DNA of 64,000 nucleotides from Streptomyces violaceoruber (lineage in GTDB: Bacteria > Actinomycetota > Actinomycetes > Streptomycetales > Streptomycetaceae). The notes beneath the pieces are model-generated. The model did no database searches, had not been told where the DNA came from, and saw only the letters and a list, made by a program, of their open reading frames with translations. The stretch is from contig JODI01000026.1 in assembly GCA_000720805.1 (NCBI GenBank), forward strand, positions 1 to 64,000, given 5' to 3'. Of the stretch, positions 16,803 to 25,766 are shown one piece after another (positions within the stretch are counted from its first letter, which is position 1; each line of letters starts with the position of its first letter). Position numbers and translations under genes: made by a program.

Positions 16803-17119
16803 GGCGGGATCCGCGCCAGAGCACGGCAGCAGGCGGCGACCACCGGCGGCATCGTCATCGACACCCGCGCCCGCATCGGCTACACCGCGCTGATCGGCTC
16901 CACCGACGACGCCCGCATCCGGCACCTGACCGTCGCGCTCCCGCCGCAGTACGCCGCCCGCCTCTTCGACGCCCAGCAGCAGGGCGCCACCGACCAGCGC
17001 CTGCAGGAGATCGCCGCCGAAGGACTCAGGGAGGTCTACTTCCAAGACAGCGGCCGCCGCGCCGGCAGCCTGGAAGAGGTCCGCCTCACCGACATCGAGC
17101 ACCTGGAGTTGACCTGTAG
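16803..17119 (+). pseudogene. remnant of a conserved hypothetical protein, no start codon
   Basis: A frame opening right after a stop at 16800 encodes ~100 residues with a strong protein-like pattern: GGIVIDTRARIGYTALIGSTDD, RHLTVALPPQYAARLFDAQ, LREVYFQDSGRRAGSLEEVRL, ending DIEHLEL. No ATG, GTG or TTG start precedes it, and at the 3' side it runs on without the expected stop. It looks like the C-terminal part of a conserved Streptomyces protein of unknown function, cut at both ends. The codon use (third-position G/C) is still that of a recently functional gene. Confidence 0.5.
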
Positions 17120-17224
17120 GACGCAGCCAAGGGTTCGCTGTCGCATGGACGGCACTGAGCCGACGCACGACAGGTGTCACCAAGGCAGCGTGTTGTCACA
17201 AGGACTGTCGGCCCCTGTCAGCGG

Positions 17225-18118
17225 TCAGGCGGTGAGTGCCGTGCGCAGGGTGGTGGCCATCAGATCGATGGCTTCCTTCCCGGCCGGTACCGGGCCGGTG
17301 TGGGTGAAGTAGTGGTCGACACCCTCGAAGCAACGGTGGGTGACCGGAACGCCGGCAGCCTGAAGGGCCTTGGCGTACGCATCGCCCTCGTCGCGCAGGC
17401 GGTCGTTCTCCGCGGTGATGACCAGGGCGGGCGGAAGCCCGGCGAGGTCGTCGGCCAGTCCGGGCGACACCAGCGGATGGGCGAGGTCGGCGGGATCAGG
17501 GACGTAGGCGGCGGTGAAGACCCGCATGAGCTGAGGGGTGAGCAGGGGCTTGGCGATGGGTGACTGCTTGGCGGCCGGGTCAGCGACCTGGTCGAGCGGT
17601 GCCGAGTCGATGATCTGGAGGCGGGGCGTGAAGGTGCCGCGGTCCCGAGCGGTGCGGCAGACCGCGGCGGTCAGGTTGGCCCCGGCACTGTGTCCGCCCA
17701 CAGCGAGTCGCGAACCGTCCCAGTTGTTGGCGGTGCCGTTCCCGGCCACCCAGGCGGTGACGTCGTACGCCTGGATGACGGGTGCGGGGTACGGCCGCTG
17801 CGGGGCGACGGCGTAGTCCACGTTGATCACCACGCAGCCGGCCGTGGCGGCTATGTAGCGGCAGATGTGGTCGTCCTGCTGGGGGCGGGTGATCACGAAC
17901 CCGCCGCCGTGGAAGTTGACGTACACGGGAGCAGGGGCTGCGGCGGCGGCCGACGGGCGGTAGACGGTGCACGTCACCGGTCCGGCGCCGGTCTCCACCC
18001 GGATGGACTCCGTGCGCTTCGGGATGTCGGTGAAGCGCAGATCCTTGTGCACGCGGCTCATCATGCGGCCGAGCAGCAGCTGAACCCCTCTGGCCTGGAT
18101 TCTGGGCCTGAATGACAT
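17225..18118 (-). CDS. alpha/beta hydrolase, hormone-sensitive-lipase family esterase
   Basis: A 297-residue cytoplasmic esterase. It has the family oxyanion motif HGGGF (about residues 70-74), nucleophile elbow GHSAGA (serine about 143), acid DRLRDEG (about 240) and catalytic histidine in VDHYF near 270, all in the right order. It should hydrolyse short-chain acyl or aryl esters. ATG 18118 is the only start giving a full-length family member. It stands alone among gene remnants with no co-directional partner. No operator is evident upstream; a block of decayed DNA follows. Confidence 0.88.
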   Translation of the reverse strand: MSFRPRIQARGVQLLLGRMMSRVHKDLRFTDIPKRTESIRVETGAGPVTCTVYRPSAAAAAPAPVYVNFHGGGFVITRPQQDDHICRYIAATAGCVVINVDYAVAPQRPYPAPVIQAYDVTAWVAGNGTANNWDGSRLAVGGHSAGANLTAAVCRTARDRGTFTPRLQIIDSAPLDQVADPAAKQSPIAKPLLTPQLMRVFTAAYVPDPADLAHPLVSPGLADDLAGLPPALVITAENDRLRDEGDAYAKALQAAGVPVTHRCFEGVDHYFTHTGPVPAGKEAIDLMATTLRTALTA

Positions 18119-18340
18119 GACTGGACCCCATAGCTACAAACTTAAAGTATCAGGATTCCTGATAATGGAGGCTCGCCGCTGATCATGCAAGGGGCAACCA
18201 CGAGCCGACTGCCGAAGGGGGACGACGTAGCACCCCGCCTGTGCGTCCGGGCACCGGGTGGCTCCAAGCCCACCTTGCTGCATCCGTCGGAGGCGGCCGA
18301 GGCCGCAGCAACGGCCTGAGCCCCGGCCGGATCCGCTCCC

Positions 18341-18484
18341 CTGGGTGCGCAGCACAACGGTGCCGACCATGGCGTCCACCGCGCCCGCGCGCAGCGCGGC
18401 CGTCACGTCGGCGGCGGTGGCGATTCCGCCCGCGGCGCTGACGGGCAGCGCCACGGCGTGGCGGACGGCGGCACCAGGCCGGGC
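18341..18484 (-). pseudogene. nitronate monooxygenase scrap
   Basis: A ~48-residue stretch reads LPVSAAGGIATAADVTAALRA followed by GAVDAMVGTVVLRT. This is the FMN-phosphate-binding part of 2-nitropropane dioxygenase/nitronate monooxygenase (family pattern: PV-AAGGI-D---V-AAL--GA--V-MGT). The flanking codons no longer match the family and there is no start. It is a short leftover of a deleted gene. Confidence 0.45.
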
Positions 18485-18975
18485 AGCTGGACGGACTCTC
18501 GATCTTCGGTACTGGTGACAGAAAGGGTGCCGGATGAGCATCTATGACAAGCCGAATGCCTGGCTGGCGCCAACGAGGCTGCCTCGCCCCGTCCTGCCGG
18601 CCAGCTCAGCCGGCTTCGCCGATGACAAGTACCGGGCTTCGGCTCAGCCCCCTGTCCGGGGGAGGGGGCACGGCGGCCGATGCCGCATGTCGGCCGGGCC
18701 GACGCGCCGCTGTCCGCGGCGGCAGGTTTACCCGGTGGAGGAGTCGGGCGCGTGGGGCGAGGTGACGGCGGCGTCCATGTCTGCGCGGGCGTGGAACCTT
18801 CGGGCGCCGGCGATCCATTGCCCAGCTGAAACCCGGCGAGCGAGGCTGGCCACCTCTCGGCTTCCCCTGCCAGGCGGCCGGAACGGCTGAACCGCCCAGT
18901 TGCTGGAACTGATGGCAAAGCTGGGCAGAGGAAAAGCAGGTGCCGGCTCATGGGCCGTGCGGGCAGCATGCTGGC

Positions 18976-19290
18976 ATGTCTACCGAAACCAGCGGGATGA
19001 TCGAGTGCCGAGCAGGCACCCGCCTCCGGGGCCCCGACGACGAGGACTCCGTGTGACACGCCGCCATCGACCTCTTCCTGCTCAATGACGGCAACGCCTA
19101 CGACGCCCTCGCCTGCCTCTTGGGTGTCCGGAACTGTTTCGGCTACCCACCTGCGGCCGAAGGCCGCGGCTTTCCGAACGACGCGTCCGAGGGCCTGCAG
19201 ACCGAATACGCCGCATACGGCGGACCTCCTGACGTCCACGGCGCAACATGGATCACCTGGGCAGAGCTCGCCGCAACCGACTGGCAGGAC
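18976..19290 (+). pseudogene. conserved hypothetical gene with in-frame TGA, 3' end lost
   Basis: ATG 18976 begins a frame MSTETSGMIECRAGTRLRGP and DDEDSV, then a TGA at 19054-19056, then HAAIDLFLLNDGNAYDALAC and LLGVRNCFGYPPAAEGRGFP in the same frame. The pattern on both sides of the TGA belongs to one Streptomyces family of unknown function (a ~150-200 residue protein with TWITWAELAATDW near its end). The stop replaces what is probably a tryptophan codon. At about 19285-19290 the match ends abruptly where the barstar-like remnant on the other strand also ends. Confidence 0.6.
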
Positions 19291-19782
19291 GCGGGGCAGG
19301 TGCTCGCGCGCGGTCGCGGCATCCCGCCAGAGCAAGGTTGCGGGGGCGGTGCAGCCGAAGTTGCCGCGCAGACAGTCATCGAGTGCGGCCAGGCAGCCGC
19401 CGAAGTAGCCGCCCGGCCCGTTGACGGCCTCGCCGAGTGCCAGATAGAGGCCCGGTTCATCGGTAATGTGCCGGCCGTCCAGCTCGTACGCCTGCCCGGC
19501 CGGCCGGTCCTGGTGCTCGAGCCGGCAGCCCCGCTCGCGGACGAGATCGAGCCAGGCCCCACGCTGCCGGGTCTCGAGCCCGACCCAGGCGCCAGGTACG
19601 TCCGGCGGGCCGACGAGCCAACGCTCCCGGACGGGCCGGGCATATCCCAGTACTGGTGCGAGGTATCCGTCGATTTCCAGATCAATCAGGTCCCTCCCGC
19701 AGGAGGACGGTTGCCACGTGCGGACTGTGGGCCGCAACAGCCGGTCGGTGAGCGGCCCGCCCAGGTCGTCCCGTATCTCCAG
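19285..19782 (-). pseudogene. barstar-like protein, start codon and C-terminus lost
   Basis: The frame LEIRDDLGGPLTDRLLRPTV continues through DLIDLEIDGYLAPVLGYARP, GAWLDLVRERGCRLEHQDRP and ELDGRHITDEPGLYLALGEA to NGPGGYFGGCLAALDDCLRG and LLWRDAATAREHL. The last ~60 residues match the barnase-inhibitor (barstar) fold. The first codon after an in-frame stop is CTG at 19780-19782, where relatives would have ATG, and the nearest usable start is TTG 19737, inside the conserved region. After AREHLPRVL the match ends at 19285. The gene is thus broken at both ends. Intact members may inhibit ribonucleases or act in contact-dependent immunity. Confidence 0.6.
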
Positions 19783-20170
19783 TCAGGCCTCCTCCAGGTC
19801 CAGCGTGCGCCGGGTACGTCGTCAGTGCCCGCCGTAGCCGATCACCCGTGTGAGTGGGCGCGTTGGTGGCATTGGGGGGTGTCAGCAGGGTGGGGGTGCT
19901 GAGTACCTGGTCCGGGGGCTGGTGCGTGGGTGGGTTCGCTGTCATGGGGTGACCAAGCGGCTGCTGTTTTTTGACTTGTGTGGGGTGGGCGCGGGGGCGG
20001 GGTAGGTCCTGCGGCGAGCCGGGGTGACGAGCGCCGGACAGGCCCGTCGCGATGTCGGTATCTGTGGGATGAACGTCCCGATCGCCATGGCGCAGCGGGG
20101 GCCGCCGGCGCCAGGCTGAACGTGGCGTCGCCGAGTGGGCGGCGACCGCACACCAAGGAAGGCGGACACC

Positions 20171-20818
20171 ATGGGAATCGACGGCGCCGGAGCGGCGAAC
20201 GTGGACGTGCCGGCAACGAAGCTGGCCCGCGAGGCGACGGAGCTGATCCGGGACACCACGAGCGAGCTCATCTACCACCACTCCCGTCGGGTGTACTTCT
20301 TCGGCAGCCTGCAGGGCCGCAACCGTGACCTGAGCTTCGACCCGGAACTGCTCTACATCGGCGCCATGTTCCACGATGTGGGCTTGAACACGGCCTTCCA
20401 GGGCAGCGGGCGGCGCTTCGAGGTGGACAGCGCGCAGGAGGCGAAGCGGTTCCTGCAGGCGTACGGGATTCCGGACGACAGCATCCGCCGCGTGTGGACG
20501 GCGATCGCCCTGCACACCACACCCGGGATTCCGGAGTTCATGGAGCCGGAGGTGGCCCTGCTCACCGCCGGGGTGGAGTACGACGTACTGGGCATCGGCT
20601 ACGGTGCGATCCCCGAGGAGGACCGGGCCGAGATCGTGGCCCTGCACCCCCGCCCCGACTTCAAGCGCCGGATCCTTCAGGCGTTCACCGACGGCATCCG
20701 CCCGAAGCCGCAGACGACGTTCGGCAACGTGAAGGCGGACGTCCTGGAACACTTTGTGCCGGACTTCAAGCGCGGAGACTTCGTCCGCACGATCCTCGAG
20801 TCCCCGTGGAAGGAGTAG
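20171..20818 (+). CDS. HD-domain protein, cyanamide-hydratase-like
   Basis: A 215-residue HD-superfamily metal protein. Metal ligands are visible: YHHSRRVYFFG (about 37-47), FHDVG (about 66-70), IALHTTPG (about 117-124) and a late aspartate in GVEYDVLGIGYG. The combination RFEVDSAQEAKRFLQAYGI plus ALHTTPGI is the pattern of the cyanamide-hydratase/Ddi2-like branch of HD proteins, which hydrate a C-N triple bond to a urea, although many bacterial members are uncharacterised phosphohydrolases. ATG 20171 is chosen; the upstream in-frame start adds unrelated residues. It is followed 8 bp later by the DJ-1/AraC regulator in the same direction. Confidence 0.82.
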   Translation: MGIDGAGAANVDVPATKLAREATELIRDTTSELIYHHSRRVYFFGSLQGRNRDLSFDPELLYIGAMFHDVGLNTAFQGSGRRFEVDSAQEAKRFLQAYGIPDDSIRRVWTAIALHTTPGIPEFMEPEVALLTAGVEYDVLGIGYGAIPEEDRAEIVALHPRPDFKRRILQAFTDGIRPKPQTTFGNVKADVLEHFVPDFKRGDFVRTILESPWKE

Positions 20819-20826
20819 ATCCGCCG

Positions 20827-21816
20827 GTGTCCCACCACCGCCACACGGTCGCCGTCATCGCCTTCGACGCGGTCCAGCTTCTCGACGTCACCGGCCCGGT
20901 CGAGGTCTTCACCACCGCCAACCGCTACGGCGCTCACTACGACGTCCGCGTCGTCTCGCCCACCGGTGCCGACGTCGTCACCTCCTCGGGACTGGTGATC
21001 GGCGCCATGGGCCCGCTCTCCTCGCTTCCGGCCCGGATCGGCACCCTGCTGGTGCCCGGCCGCAGGGACTGGCGGGCCGCCGTCGGCGACACGGACCTGG
21101 TGGAGTCACTCACGCGCCTGACCGGCCGGGCCGCGCGCGTCGCCGCGGTGTGCGCGGGAGCGTTCGTCCTGGCCGCGACCGGCACGCTGGACGGCCGGCG
21201 CGCCGCGACGCACTGGGAGCTCGCACCGGACCTGGCGGCCGCCTTCCCGGCGGTGCGGGTGGAGGGCGATCCTGTCTTCGTCCGGGACGGCCACGTCATC
21301 ACGTCGGCCGGGGTGACGGCGGGCATCGACCTCGCGCTGGCCCTGGTCGAGGAGGACTGGGGGGCCGAGGTGGCGCGCAGCGTGGCCAGGCAACTGGTCG
21401 TCTTCATGGCCAGGCCCGGTGGGCAGGCGCAGTTCAGCGCCCGCATGGTTCCCGGCCAGCCCCGCCACCCGGCGGTGCGACGGGTGATGGACCACGTGGG
21501 CGCCGACCCCGCGGCCGAGCACACCCTCGACTCCCTGGCCGCCGTCGGCGGGGTGAGCACCCGGCATCTGGGACGGCTCTTTCGCAGTGAGACCGGCCTG
21601 TCGCCCGGGCAGTACGTCGAATCCATCAGGGTCGAAGCCGCTCAGGCCCTTCTGGAGAACGGCGGCGGCACGGTGGAGGAGGTGGCGCAGCAGGCGGGAT
21701 TCGGTTCCTCGGAATCCCTGCGCCGGGTCTTCCAGCACACTCTCGGCGTCTCTCCGACGGTGTACCGTGCCCGCTTCAGAAGCACTGTGGGCAGTCGCCG
21801 CATCATCGCGGCCTGA
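20827..21816 (+). CDS. DJ-1/PfpI-AraC fusion transcription regulator
   Basis: A 329-residue two-domain regulator. The first ~190 residues are a class-I glutamine-amidotransferase-like (DJ-1/PfpI) domain: VAVIAFDAVQLLDVTGPVEV at the start and CAGAFVLAATGTLDGRRAT with the nucleophile-elbow cysteine. The last ~100 residues hold an AraC double helix-turn-helix: VSTRHLGRLFRSETGLSPGQ and EVAQQAGFGSSESLRRVF. Start is GTG 20827, with GGAAGGA just upstream inside the HD gene end. It probably controls, or is induced together with, the HD enzyme. The DJ-1 domain normally senses a small molecule here and is not an active enzyme. Confidence 0.9.
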   Translation: MSHHRHTVAVIAFDAVQLLDVTGPVEVFTTANRYGAHYDVRVVSPTGADVVTSSGLVIGAMGPLSSLPARIGTLLVPGRRDWRAAVGDTDLVESLTRLTGRAARVAAVCAGAFVLAATGTLDGRRAATHWELAPDLAAAFPAVRVEGDPVFVRDGHVITSAGVTAGIDLALALVEEDWGAEVARSVARQLVVFMARPGGQAQFSARMVPGQPRHPAVRRVMDHVGADPAAEHTLDSLAAVGGVSTRHLGRLFRSETGLSPGQYVESIRVEAAQALLENGGGTVEEVAQQAGFGSSESLRRVFQHTLGVSPTVYRARFRSTVGSRRIIAA

Positions 21817-21844
21817 CGGGAGGGGGACCGCACGGACGTTTTCA

Positions 21845-21859
21845 GTTTGGACTCCAAAC
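21845..21859. promoter_or_regulatory. HxlR-type operator GTTTG-N5-CAAAC
   Basis: GTTTGGACTCCAAAC is a perfect inverted repeat with a single central base, ending 24 bp before the start of the HxlR gene at 21884. Position and symmetry indicate autoregulation. The arm pair GTTTG/CAAAC with five bases between recurs at 26253 and 38183 and, with one mismatch, at 33550. Confidence 0.8.
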
Positions 21860-21883
21860 CGAATCGCGTGGCAGTATGGAGAC

Positions 21884-22372
21884 ATGGTTACCCGTCGTGA
21901 TCCCCAGACCCTCGCCGGCCGGCCGTGCGCCGTCGCGGCGTCCGTGCAGCTGATCGGCGACCGCTGGTCGATGCTGGCGATCCGCGAGATCCTCTTCGGC
22001 AATCACCAGTTCAGCCAGATCGCCCGCAACACGGGCGCCCCCCGCGACCGGCTGTCCGTGCGGCTGCGCGACCTGGTCGAGGCGGGGGTGCTCGAACAGC
22101 GCCCGGTGAGCGAGGGCGCCCGCCACGAGGGCTACTACCTCACGGAGGCCGGCGAGGACCTCCGCCACGTCGTGCGGGCGCTGCTCGCCTGGGGCGACAA
22201 GTGGGCCGTGACGGCGCCTCCGATGCGCCTCACCCACCACGATCACCCCCTGCAGTTGGAGAGCCACTGCTCCACCTGCGGGGAGAAGGTCGAAGACGCC
22301 GATCTCGCCGAGGAAATGCTCGTGCCCGGGTGGGACATGAGGGGGCGGCAGGACCTGGTGGCCGAAGCGTGA
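21884..22372 (+). CDS. HxlR-family winged-helix regulator
   Basis: A 162-residue MarR/HxlR-type regulator. The conserved N-terminal cysteine region is CAVAASVQLIGDRWSMLAIR (residues ~13-32), then FSQIARNTGAPRDRLSVRLRDL, the recognition helix and wing. The C-terminus contains CSTCGE, a partial zinc-ribbon-like end found in some members. Start ATG 21884 lies 24 bp after the palindrome at 21845. The gene has no target directly downstream; the next gene is convergent. HxlR proteins of this type usually sense reactive electrophiles or redox state through the cysteine. Confidence 0.88.
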   Translation: MVTRRDPQTLAGRPCAVAASVQLIGDRWSMLAIREILFGNHQFSQIARNTGAPRDRLSVRLRDLVEAGVLEQRPVSEGARHEGYYLTEAGEDLRHVVRALLAWGDKWAVTAPPMRLTHHDHPLQLESHCSTCGEKVEDADLAEEMLVPGWDMRGRQDLVAEA

Positions 22373-22469
22373 CGGTGGCAGCGCCGGCGGCCGTCCAGGG
22401 CCTGGCACCTCCACGTCCGGCGGACGGCCGCGACCGTGCGCGGCGGACCAGAGGAGGACCGTCCGGGCG

Positions 22470-22955
22470 CTAACGCCGCGTCGATCGCACCGTCACCTCC
22501 TCGGGCTTGACCTCGTGCCCCGCGGCGCATGCCAGCCGTAGGGCCAACGGCTCTCCGCAGTCCGTGTGGTGCAGCGTCAGCGGGGGCCCGGAGGGCCGGG
22601 ACAGGTGCTGGTCCCCCCACTGCATGAGCGCGACCAGAACCGGCTGGAAGTCCACGCCGGCCGGCGTCAGCACGTATTCATGACGGGTGCGCTGGCCGGG
22701 CTCCTGGTACGGGCGGCGCTCCAGCAGCCCCGCCGCCACCAGTTCCCGCAAGCGCGCCGCTGCGACGGCCTCCGTGATGCCGACACGGTGCACGAAGTCG
22801 TCGTACCGGGTGGTCCCGTAGTGCGCCTCGCGCATGATCAGCATGGCGGACCGGGTGCCGAGAACGCGCATGCTCCCGTCGATGGAGCAGTCCTCGGTGG
22901 TCCATTGTGATCGGTCGGCCAACTCGCCCACCAACGTCATGTGCGTCGATTCCAT
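22470..22955 (-). CDS. HxlR-family regulator, divergent from the MFS exporter
   Basis: A 161-residue HxlR protein: CSIDGSMRVLGTRSAMLIMR then YDDFVHRVGITEAVAAARLR (recognition helix) and a wing ending RTRHEYVLTPAG. Start ATG 22955 is chosen because it has a near-perfect AGAGGAGGTGG ribosome site; the frame can be extended by seven codons. It is divergently transcribed from the 14-segment MFS exporter at 23014, with an inverted repeat between the two starts, the standard layout of a local exporter repressor. Confidence 0.9.
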   Translation of the reverse strand: MESTHMTLVGELADRSQWTTEDCSIDGSMRVLGTRSAMLIMREAHYGTTRYDDFVHRVGITEAVAAARLRELVAAGLLERRPYQEPGQRTRHEYVLTPAGVDFQPVLVALMQWGDQHLSRPSGPPLTLHHTDCGEPLALRLACAAGHEVKPEEVTVRSTRR

Positions 22956-22967
22956 GACCACCTCCTC

Positions 22968-22989
22968 TGGCTGCAATTTTACATAGCCA
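22968..22989. promoter_or_regulatory. inverted repeat TGGCT-N12-AGCCA between HxlR and MFS
   Basis: TGGCT at 22968-22972 and AGCCA at 22985-22989 flank an AT-rich centre, the only AT-rich patch in the 58-bp divergent region. This is the likely operator and overlapping promoter for the HxlR/MFS pair. Confidence 0.6.
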
Positions 22990-23013
22990 GCGGAGGGAGG
23001 TACGGTCCTGGCT

Positions 23014-24477
23014 ATGGCATCCTCAAGTCAGGTGACCGTGGGGTCACCGCCCGTCCGGGCGCGGCAGCGGCCGGCCCTCGTGCTGACGGTGCTGTGTGCG
23101 GCCGGCTTCATGGCGGGCCTGGACGTGTTCATCGTGAACGTGGCGCTCGACGACATCGGCCAGGACTTCCCGGGTGCCTCCCTGGCGGACATGAGCTGGA
23201 TCCTGAACGCCTACGCCATCACCTACGCCGCGCTGCTGGTGCCCCTGGGCAGCCTTGCCGACCGCTACGGCAGCAAGCGCGGCTTCCTGCTGGGCCTGAC
23301 GGTGTTCACCTCGGCCAGTGCCGCGTGCGCGGCCAGCCCCGGGCTGTGGGCCCTGGTCGTCTTCCGCGGCCTGCAGGCGGCGGGGGCGGCGGCGCTGACT
23401 CCGGCCAGCCTGGGGCTGCTGCTCGCGGCCACGGCTCCCGGGCGGCGCACCAGGGCGGTGCGGATCTGGTCCGCTTCCGCAGCCCTGGCCGCGGCCGCCG
23501 GTCCGGGGCTGGGCGGACTGCTGGTGCAGTCGTCCTGGCGATGGATCTTCCTGGTCAACGTGCCCGTGGGCGCAGCGGCACTCGTTGCCGGCGCCCGCTT
23601 CCTCCCCGACGTCCGCAGGGCCGGGACGGGCCGGGTCCCGGACGTCGTCGGGGGCCTGGTCCTTGCCCTGTCGATCGCTTCACTCAGCCTGGCCCTCGTC
23701 AAGGGGCCCGGCTGGGGCTGGTCATCATCCGCGACCGTGGGGTGCCTTCTGTCGGCCGCCGCGGGGGCCGCGGTGTTCGCCCGCCGCACGGCACACCACA
23801 CGGCGCCGCTGGTCGCGCCCGCTCTGCTCCGGGTGAAGGCGTTCGCCTGGTCCAACGCCACGGCGCTGCTGTTCTCCGTCGCTTTCGGCGCCAACCTGCT
23901 GGCCATCGTCCTGTGGACGCAGCAGGTGTGGCACTACAGCGCTCTGCGGACGGGACTGGCCGTCGCCCTGGGGCCGCTCATGGTGCCGCTGTTCGCCGCG
24001 CTCGCGCAGTACGCGACGCGCCGGGTGCCGGCCGGGGTGATCGCCACCGTCGGCAGCCTGCTGTACGGGCTCGCAGCCGTACTGCTGGCACTGCGGATCG
24101 GGACAGTTCCCCACTACGCCCCCGAACTGCTGCCCAGCATGCTCATCTCGGGAGCCGGGGTAGGGCTCACCATGCCGACCATCCTGGCCTGCGCCACCAC
24201 CGACTTGAGCCCCGCCCAGGGCGCCACGGGCTCGGCCATGGTCAACATGAGCCACCAGATCGGCAACAGCCTCGGCGTCGCGGCCCTGGTCGCCACTCTC
24301 ACGACGGCCACTGCCGGTCACGCCCCCGGTCCCTCCCCGCACGGCTGGTGGCTCGTGTCGGGTGCCGCACTCCTCGCGGCGCTGTGCGCTCCGGGCATGA
24401 CCCCTCGCGGGCAGACGGCCGGCGCCGTCGCACAGGCGCCCGCCCAGGCCGCCTCCGCCACCACCGTGACCCACTGA
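23014..24477 (+). CDS. MFS multidrug exporter, DHA2 (14-segment) type
   Basis: A 487-residue inner-membrane transporter. Motif D1/A are visible: LDVFIVNVALDDIGQDF in segment 1 and GSLADRYGSKRGFLLGL between segments 2 and 3; motif C-like PGLGGLLVQSSWRWIFLVN follows segment 5. Length and segment count fit drug/proton antiporters of the EmrB/QacA group. It is transcribed away from the HxlR gene. The closely similar decayed exporter at 26323 shows that this region once had two such pairs. Substrate unknown. Confidence 0.92.
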   Translation: MASSSQVTVGSPPVRARQRPALVLTVLCAAGFMAGLDVFIVNVALDDIGQDFPGASLADMSWILNAYAITYAALLVPLGSLADRYGSKRGFLLGLTVFTSASAACAASPGLWALVVFRGLQAAGAAALTPASLGLLLAATAPGRRTRAVRIWSASAALAAAAGPGLGGLLVQSSWRWIFLVNVPVGAAALVAGARFLPDVRRAGTGRVPDVVGGLVLALSIASLSLALVKGPGWGWSSSATVGCLLSAAAGAAVFARRTAHHTAPLVAPALLRVKAFAWSNATALLFSVAFGANLLAIVLWTQQVWHYSALRTGLAVALGPLMVPLFAALAQYATRRVPAGVIATVGSLLYGLAAVLLALRIGTVPHYAPELLPSMLISGAGVGLTMPTILACATTDLSPAQGATGSAMVNMSHQIGNSLGVAALVATLTTATAGHAPGPSPHGWWLVSGAALLAALCAPGMTPRGQTAGAVAQAPAQAASATTVTH

Positions 24478-24729
24478 GGATCGCTCGCCTCCCGGCACGG
24501 TCCGACCAACCCCCGCCATTGCGGGCGGCGTCACGCCTGCCCATGCCGCAATGAAATCGCATCACGACGACAGAATCCGCTGTTTTCTGCCGTTGTTCCC
24601 TTCCGCCCCGCACCCCCTGACGCAGACCGCAGAAGAAACCGCAAAAGCCTGAACCGCCGCCCCGCCTGAGCACGTTGGTGTCCACGCAGGGCCGGGAACG
24701 AACAACACCAGAAGAGGCAGAAACGATTC

Positions 24730-25602
24730 ATGAGTTCACCCACCGATCTCAAGGATTTCCTCAAGACCCGGCGGTCCAGGCTCACACCGGAAGACATCGG
24801 CCTGCCCACCAACGGTGGACTTCGGCGCGTGGCAGGTCTGCGCCGTGAGGAAGTCGCGATGGCCGCCGCGATCAGCCTCGATTACTACACCCGAATGGAA
24901 CAGGGCCGTGTTTCGGCTGTCTCGGCGGACACCCTGGACGCCCTGGCAGGCGTCCTGCGCCTGGACGAAGAGGAAACCCGCCATCTGCACCGAATCGCCG
25001 GCGCCACCCCTCGCTCCGGGTACCGCCAACTGACGGACCGGGACAAGAAGCAGACCGTCCGGCCGGCGCTGCGGAACATGCTGGACTCCCTCATGGGCCA
25101 GCCCGCCCTGGTGATGGGACGCGCGATGACGGTACTCGCCTGGAACCGGGCGGCCGCCGTGCTCCTGGGCGACTTCGGCAACCGGGCACCGGCCGACCGC
25201 AACATCGCGAAGATGACCTTTCTCGACCACAGGTCCAGGGGGCTCTACGCGGACTGGCGCGAGTGCGCACGGGAAAACGCCGGCACTTTGCGCCTGGAGG
25301 CCGGACGTTACCCAGGAGATCCCCTCCTGACATCCGTGATCGGCGAACTGGCCGTCAAGAGTCCTGAATTCCGCACCATGTGGGCAGACCACCGGGTCCG
25401 GGACAAGACATCCGGCACCAAGAATTTCCACCACCCGATCGTGGGAGATCTGCGACTGTCCTACGAGACGCTGCGCGTGGCAGATAATCCGCGCCAGGCC
25501 CTGGTCGTCTACTCCGCCGAGCCCAGCAGTACTTCCGCGGACGCCCTCCGTCTGCTTCTGGACTGGACGTCCGATTCGCCGCACAACACGGTGAGTTCCT
25601 AG
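24730..25602 (+). CDS. XRE-family regulator with MmyB-type ligand domain
   Basis: A 290-residue regulator. The N-terminal helix-turn-helix has LKDFLKTRRSRLTPEDIGLP and RVAGLRREEVAMAAAISLDY followed by YTRMEQGR, a signature of the large Streptomyces MmyB-like group. The remaining ~180 residues form a PAS-like MmyB domain (ALVMGRAMTVLAWNRAAAVL, FRTMWADHRVRDKTSGTKNF, FHHPIVGDLRLSYETL). Members bind fatty acids or other small molecules and usually repress a neighbouring gene. None of its direct neighbours is an obvious target: the MFS gene ends 250 bp upstream and a decayed HxlR gene lies downstream on the other strand. Confidence 0.92.
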   Translation: MSSPTDLKDFLKTRRSRLTPEDIGLPTNGGLRRVAGLRREEVAMAAAISLDYYTRMEQGRVSAVSADTLDALAGVLRLDEEETRHLHRIAGATPRSGYRQLTDRDKKQTVRPALRNMLDSLMGQPALVMGRAMTVLAWNRAAAVLLGDFGNRAPADRNIAKMTFLDHRSRGLYADWRECARENAGTLRLEAGRYPGDPLLTSVIGELAVKSPEFRTMWADHRVRDKTSGTKNFHHPIVGDLRLSYETLRVADNPRQALVVYSAEPSSTSADALRLLLDWTSDSPHNTVSS

Positions 25603-25766
25603 CACTCCGCCCTGGACGGCGGATATTGCTGCCGTCCCCCAGCCCTTCCGGGGCCCTTCGGGGGCTCTGTCCCATGCCCACCGGGATCTGATGCCGCGTG
25701 CACCCCGCCGGTGCTCCGGCAGGGCCATGTCCGGTGTCGGATCCACCCCGCCCTTTTGTCACCGGC

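Noticed and set aside
19682..20752. 356-codon minus-strand frame over the HD-domain gene
   Set aside because: It is antisense to a well-supported gene; its composition is shadow-like, and only its far end touches the barstar-like remnant in a different frame.
20827..21816. DJ-1 domain as an active isocyanide hydratase or protease
   Set aside because: The domain is fused to an AraC DNA-binding domain and matches the regulatory group; the catalytic surroundings do not show a hydratase pattern that I can confirm.
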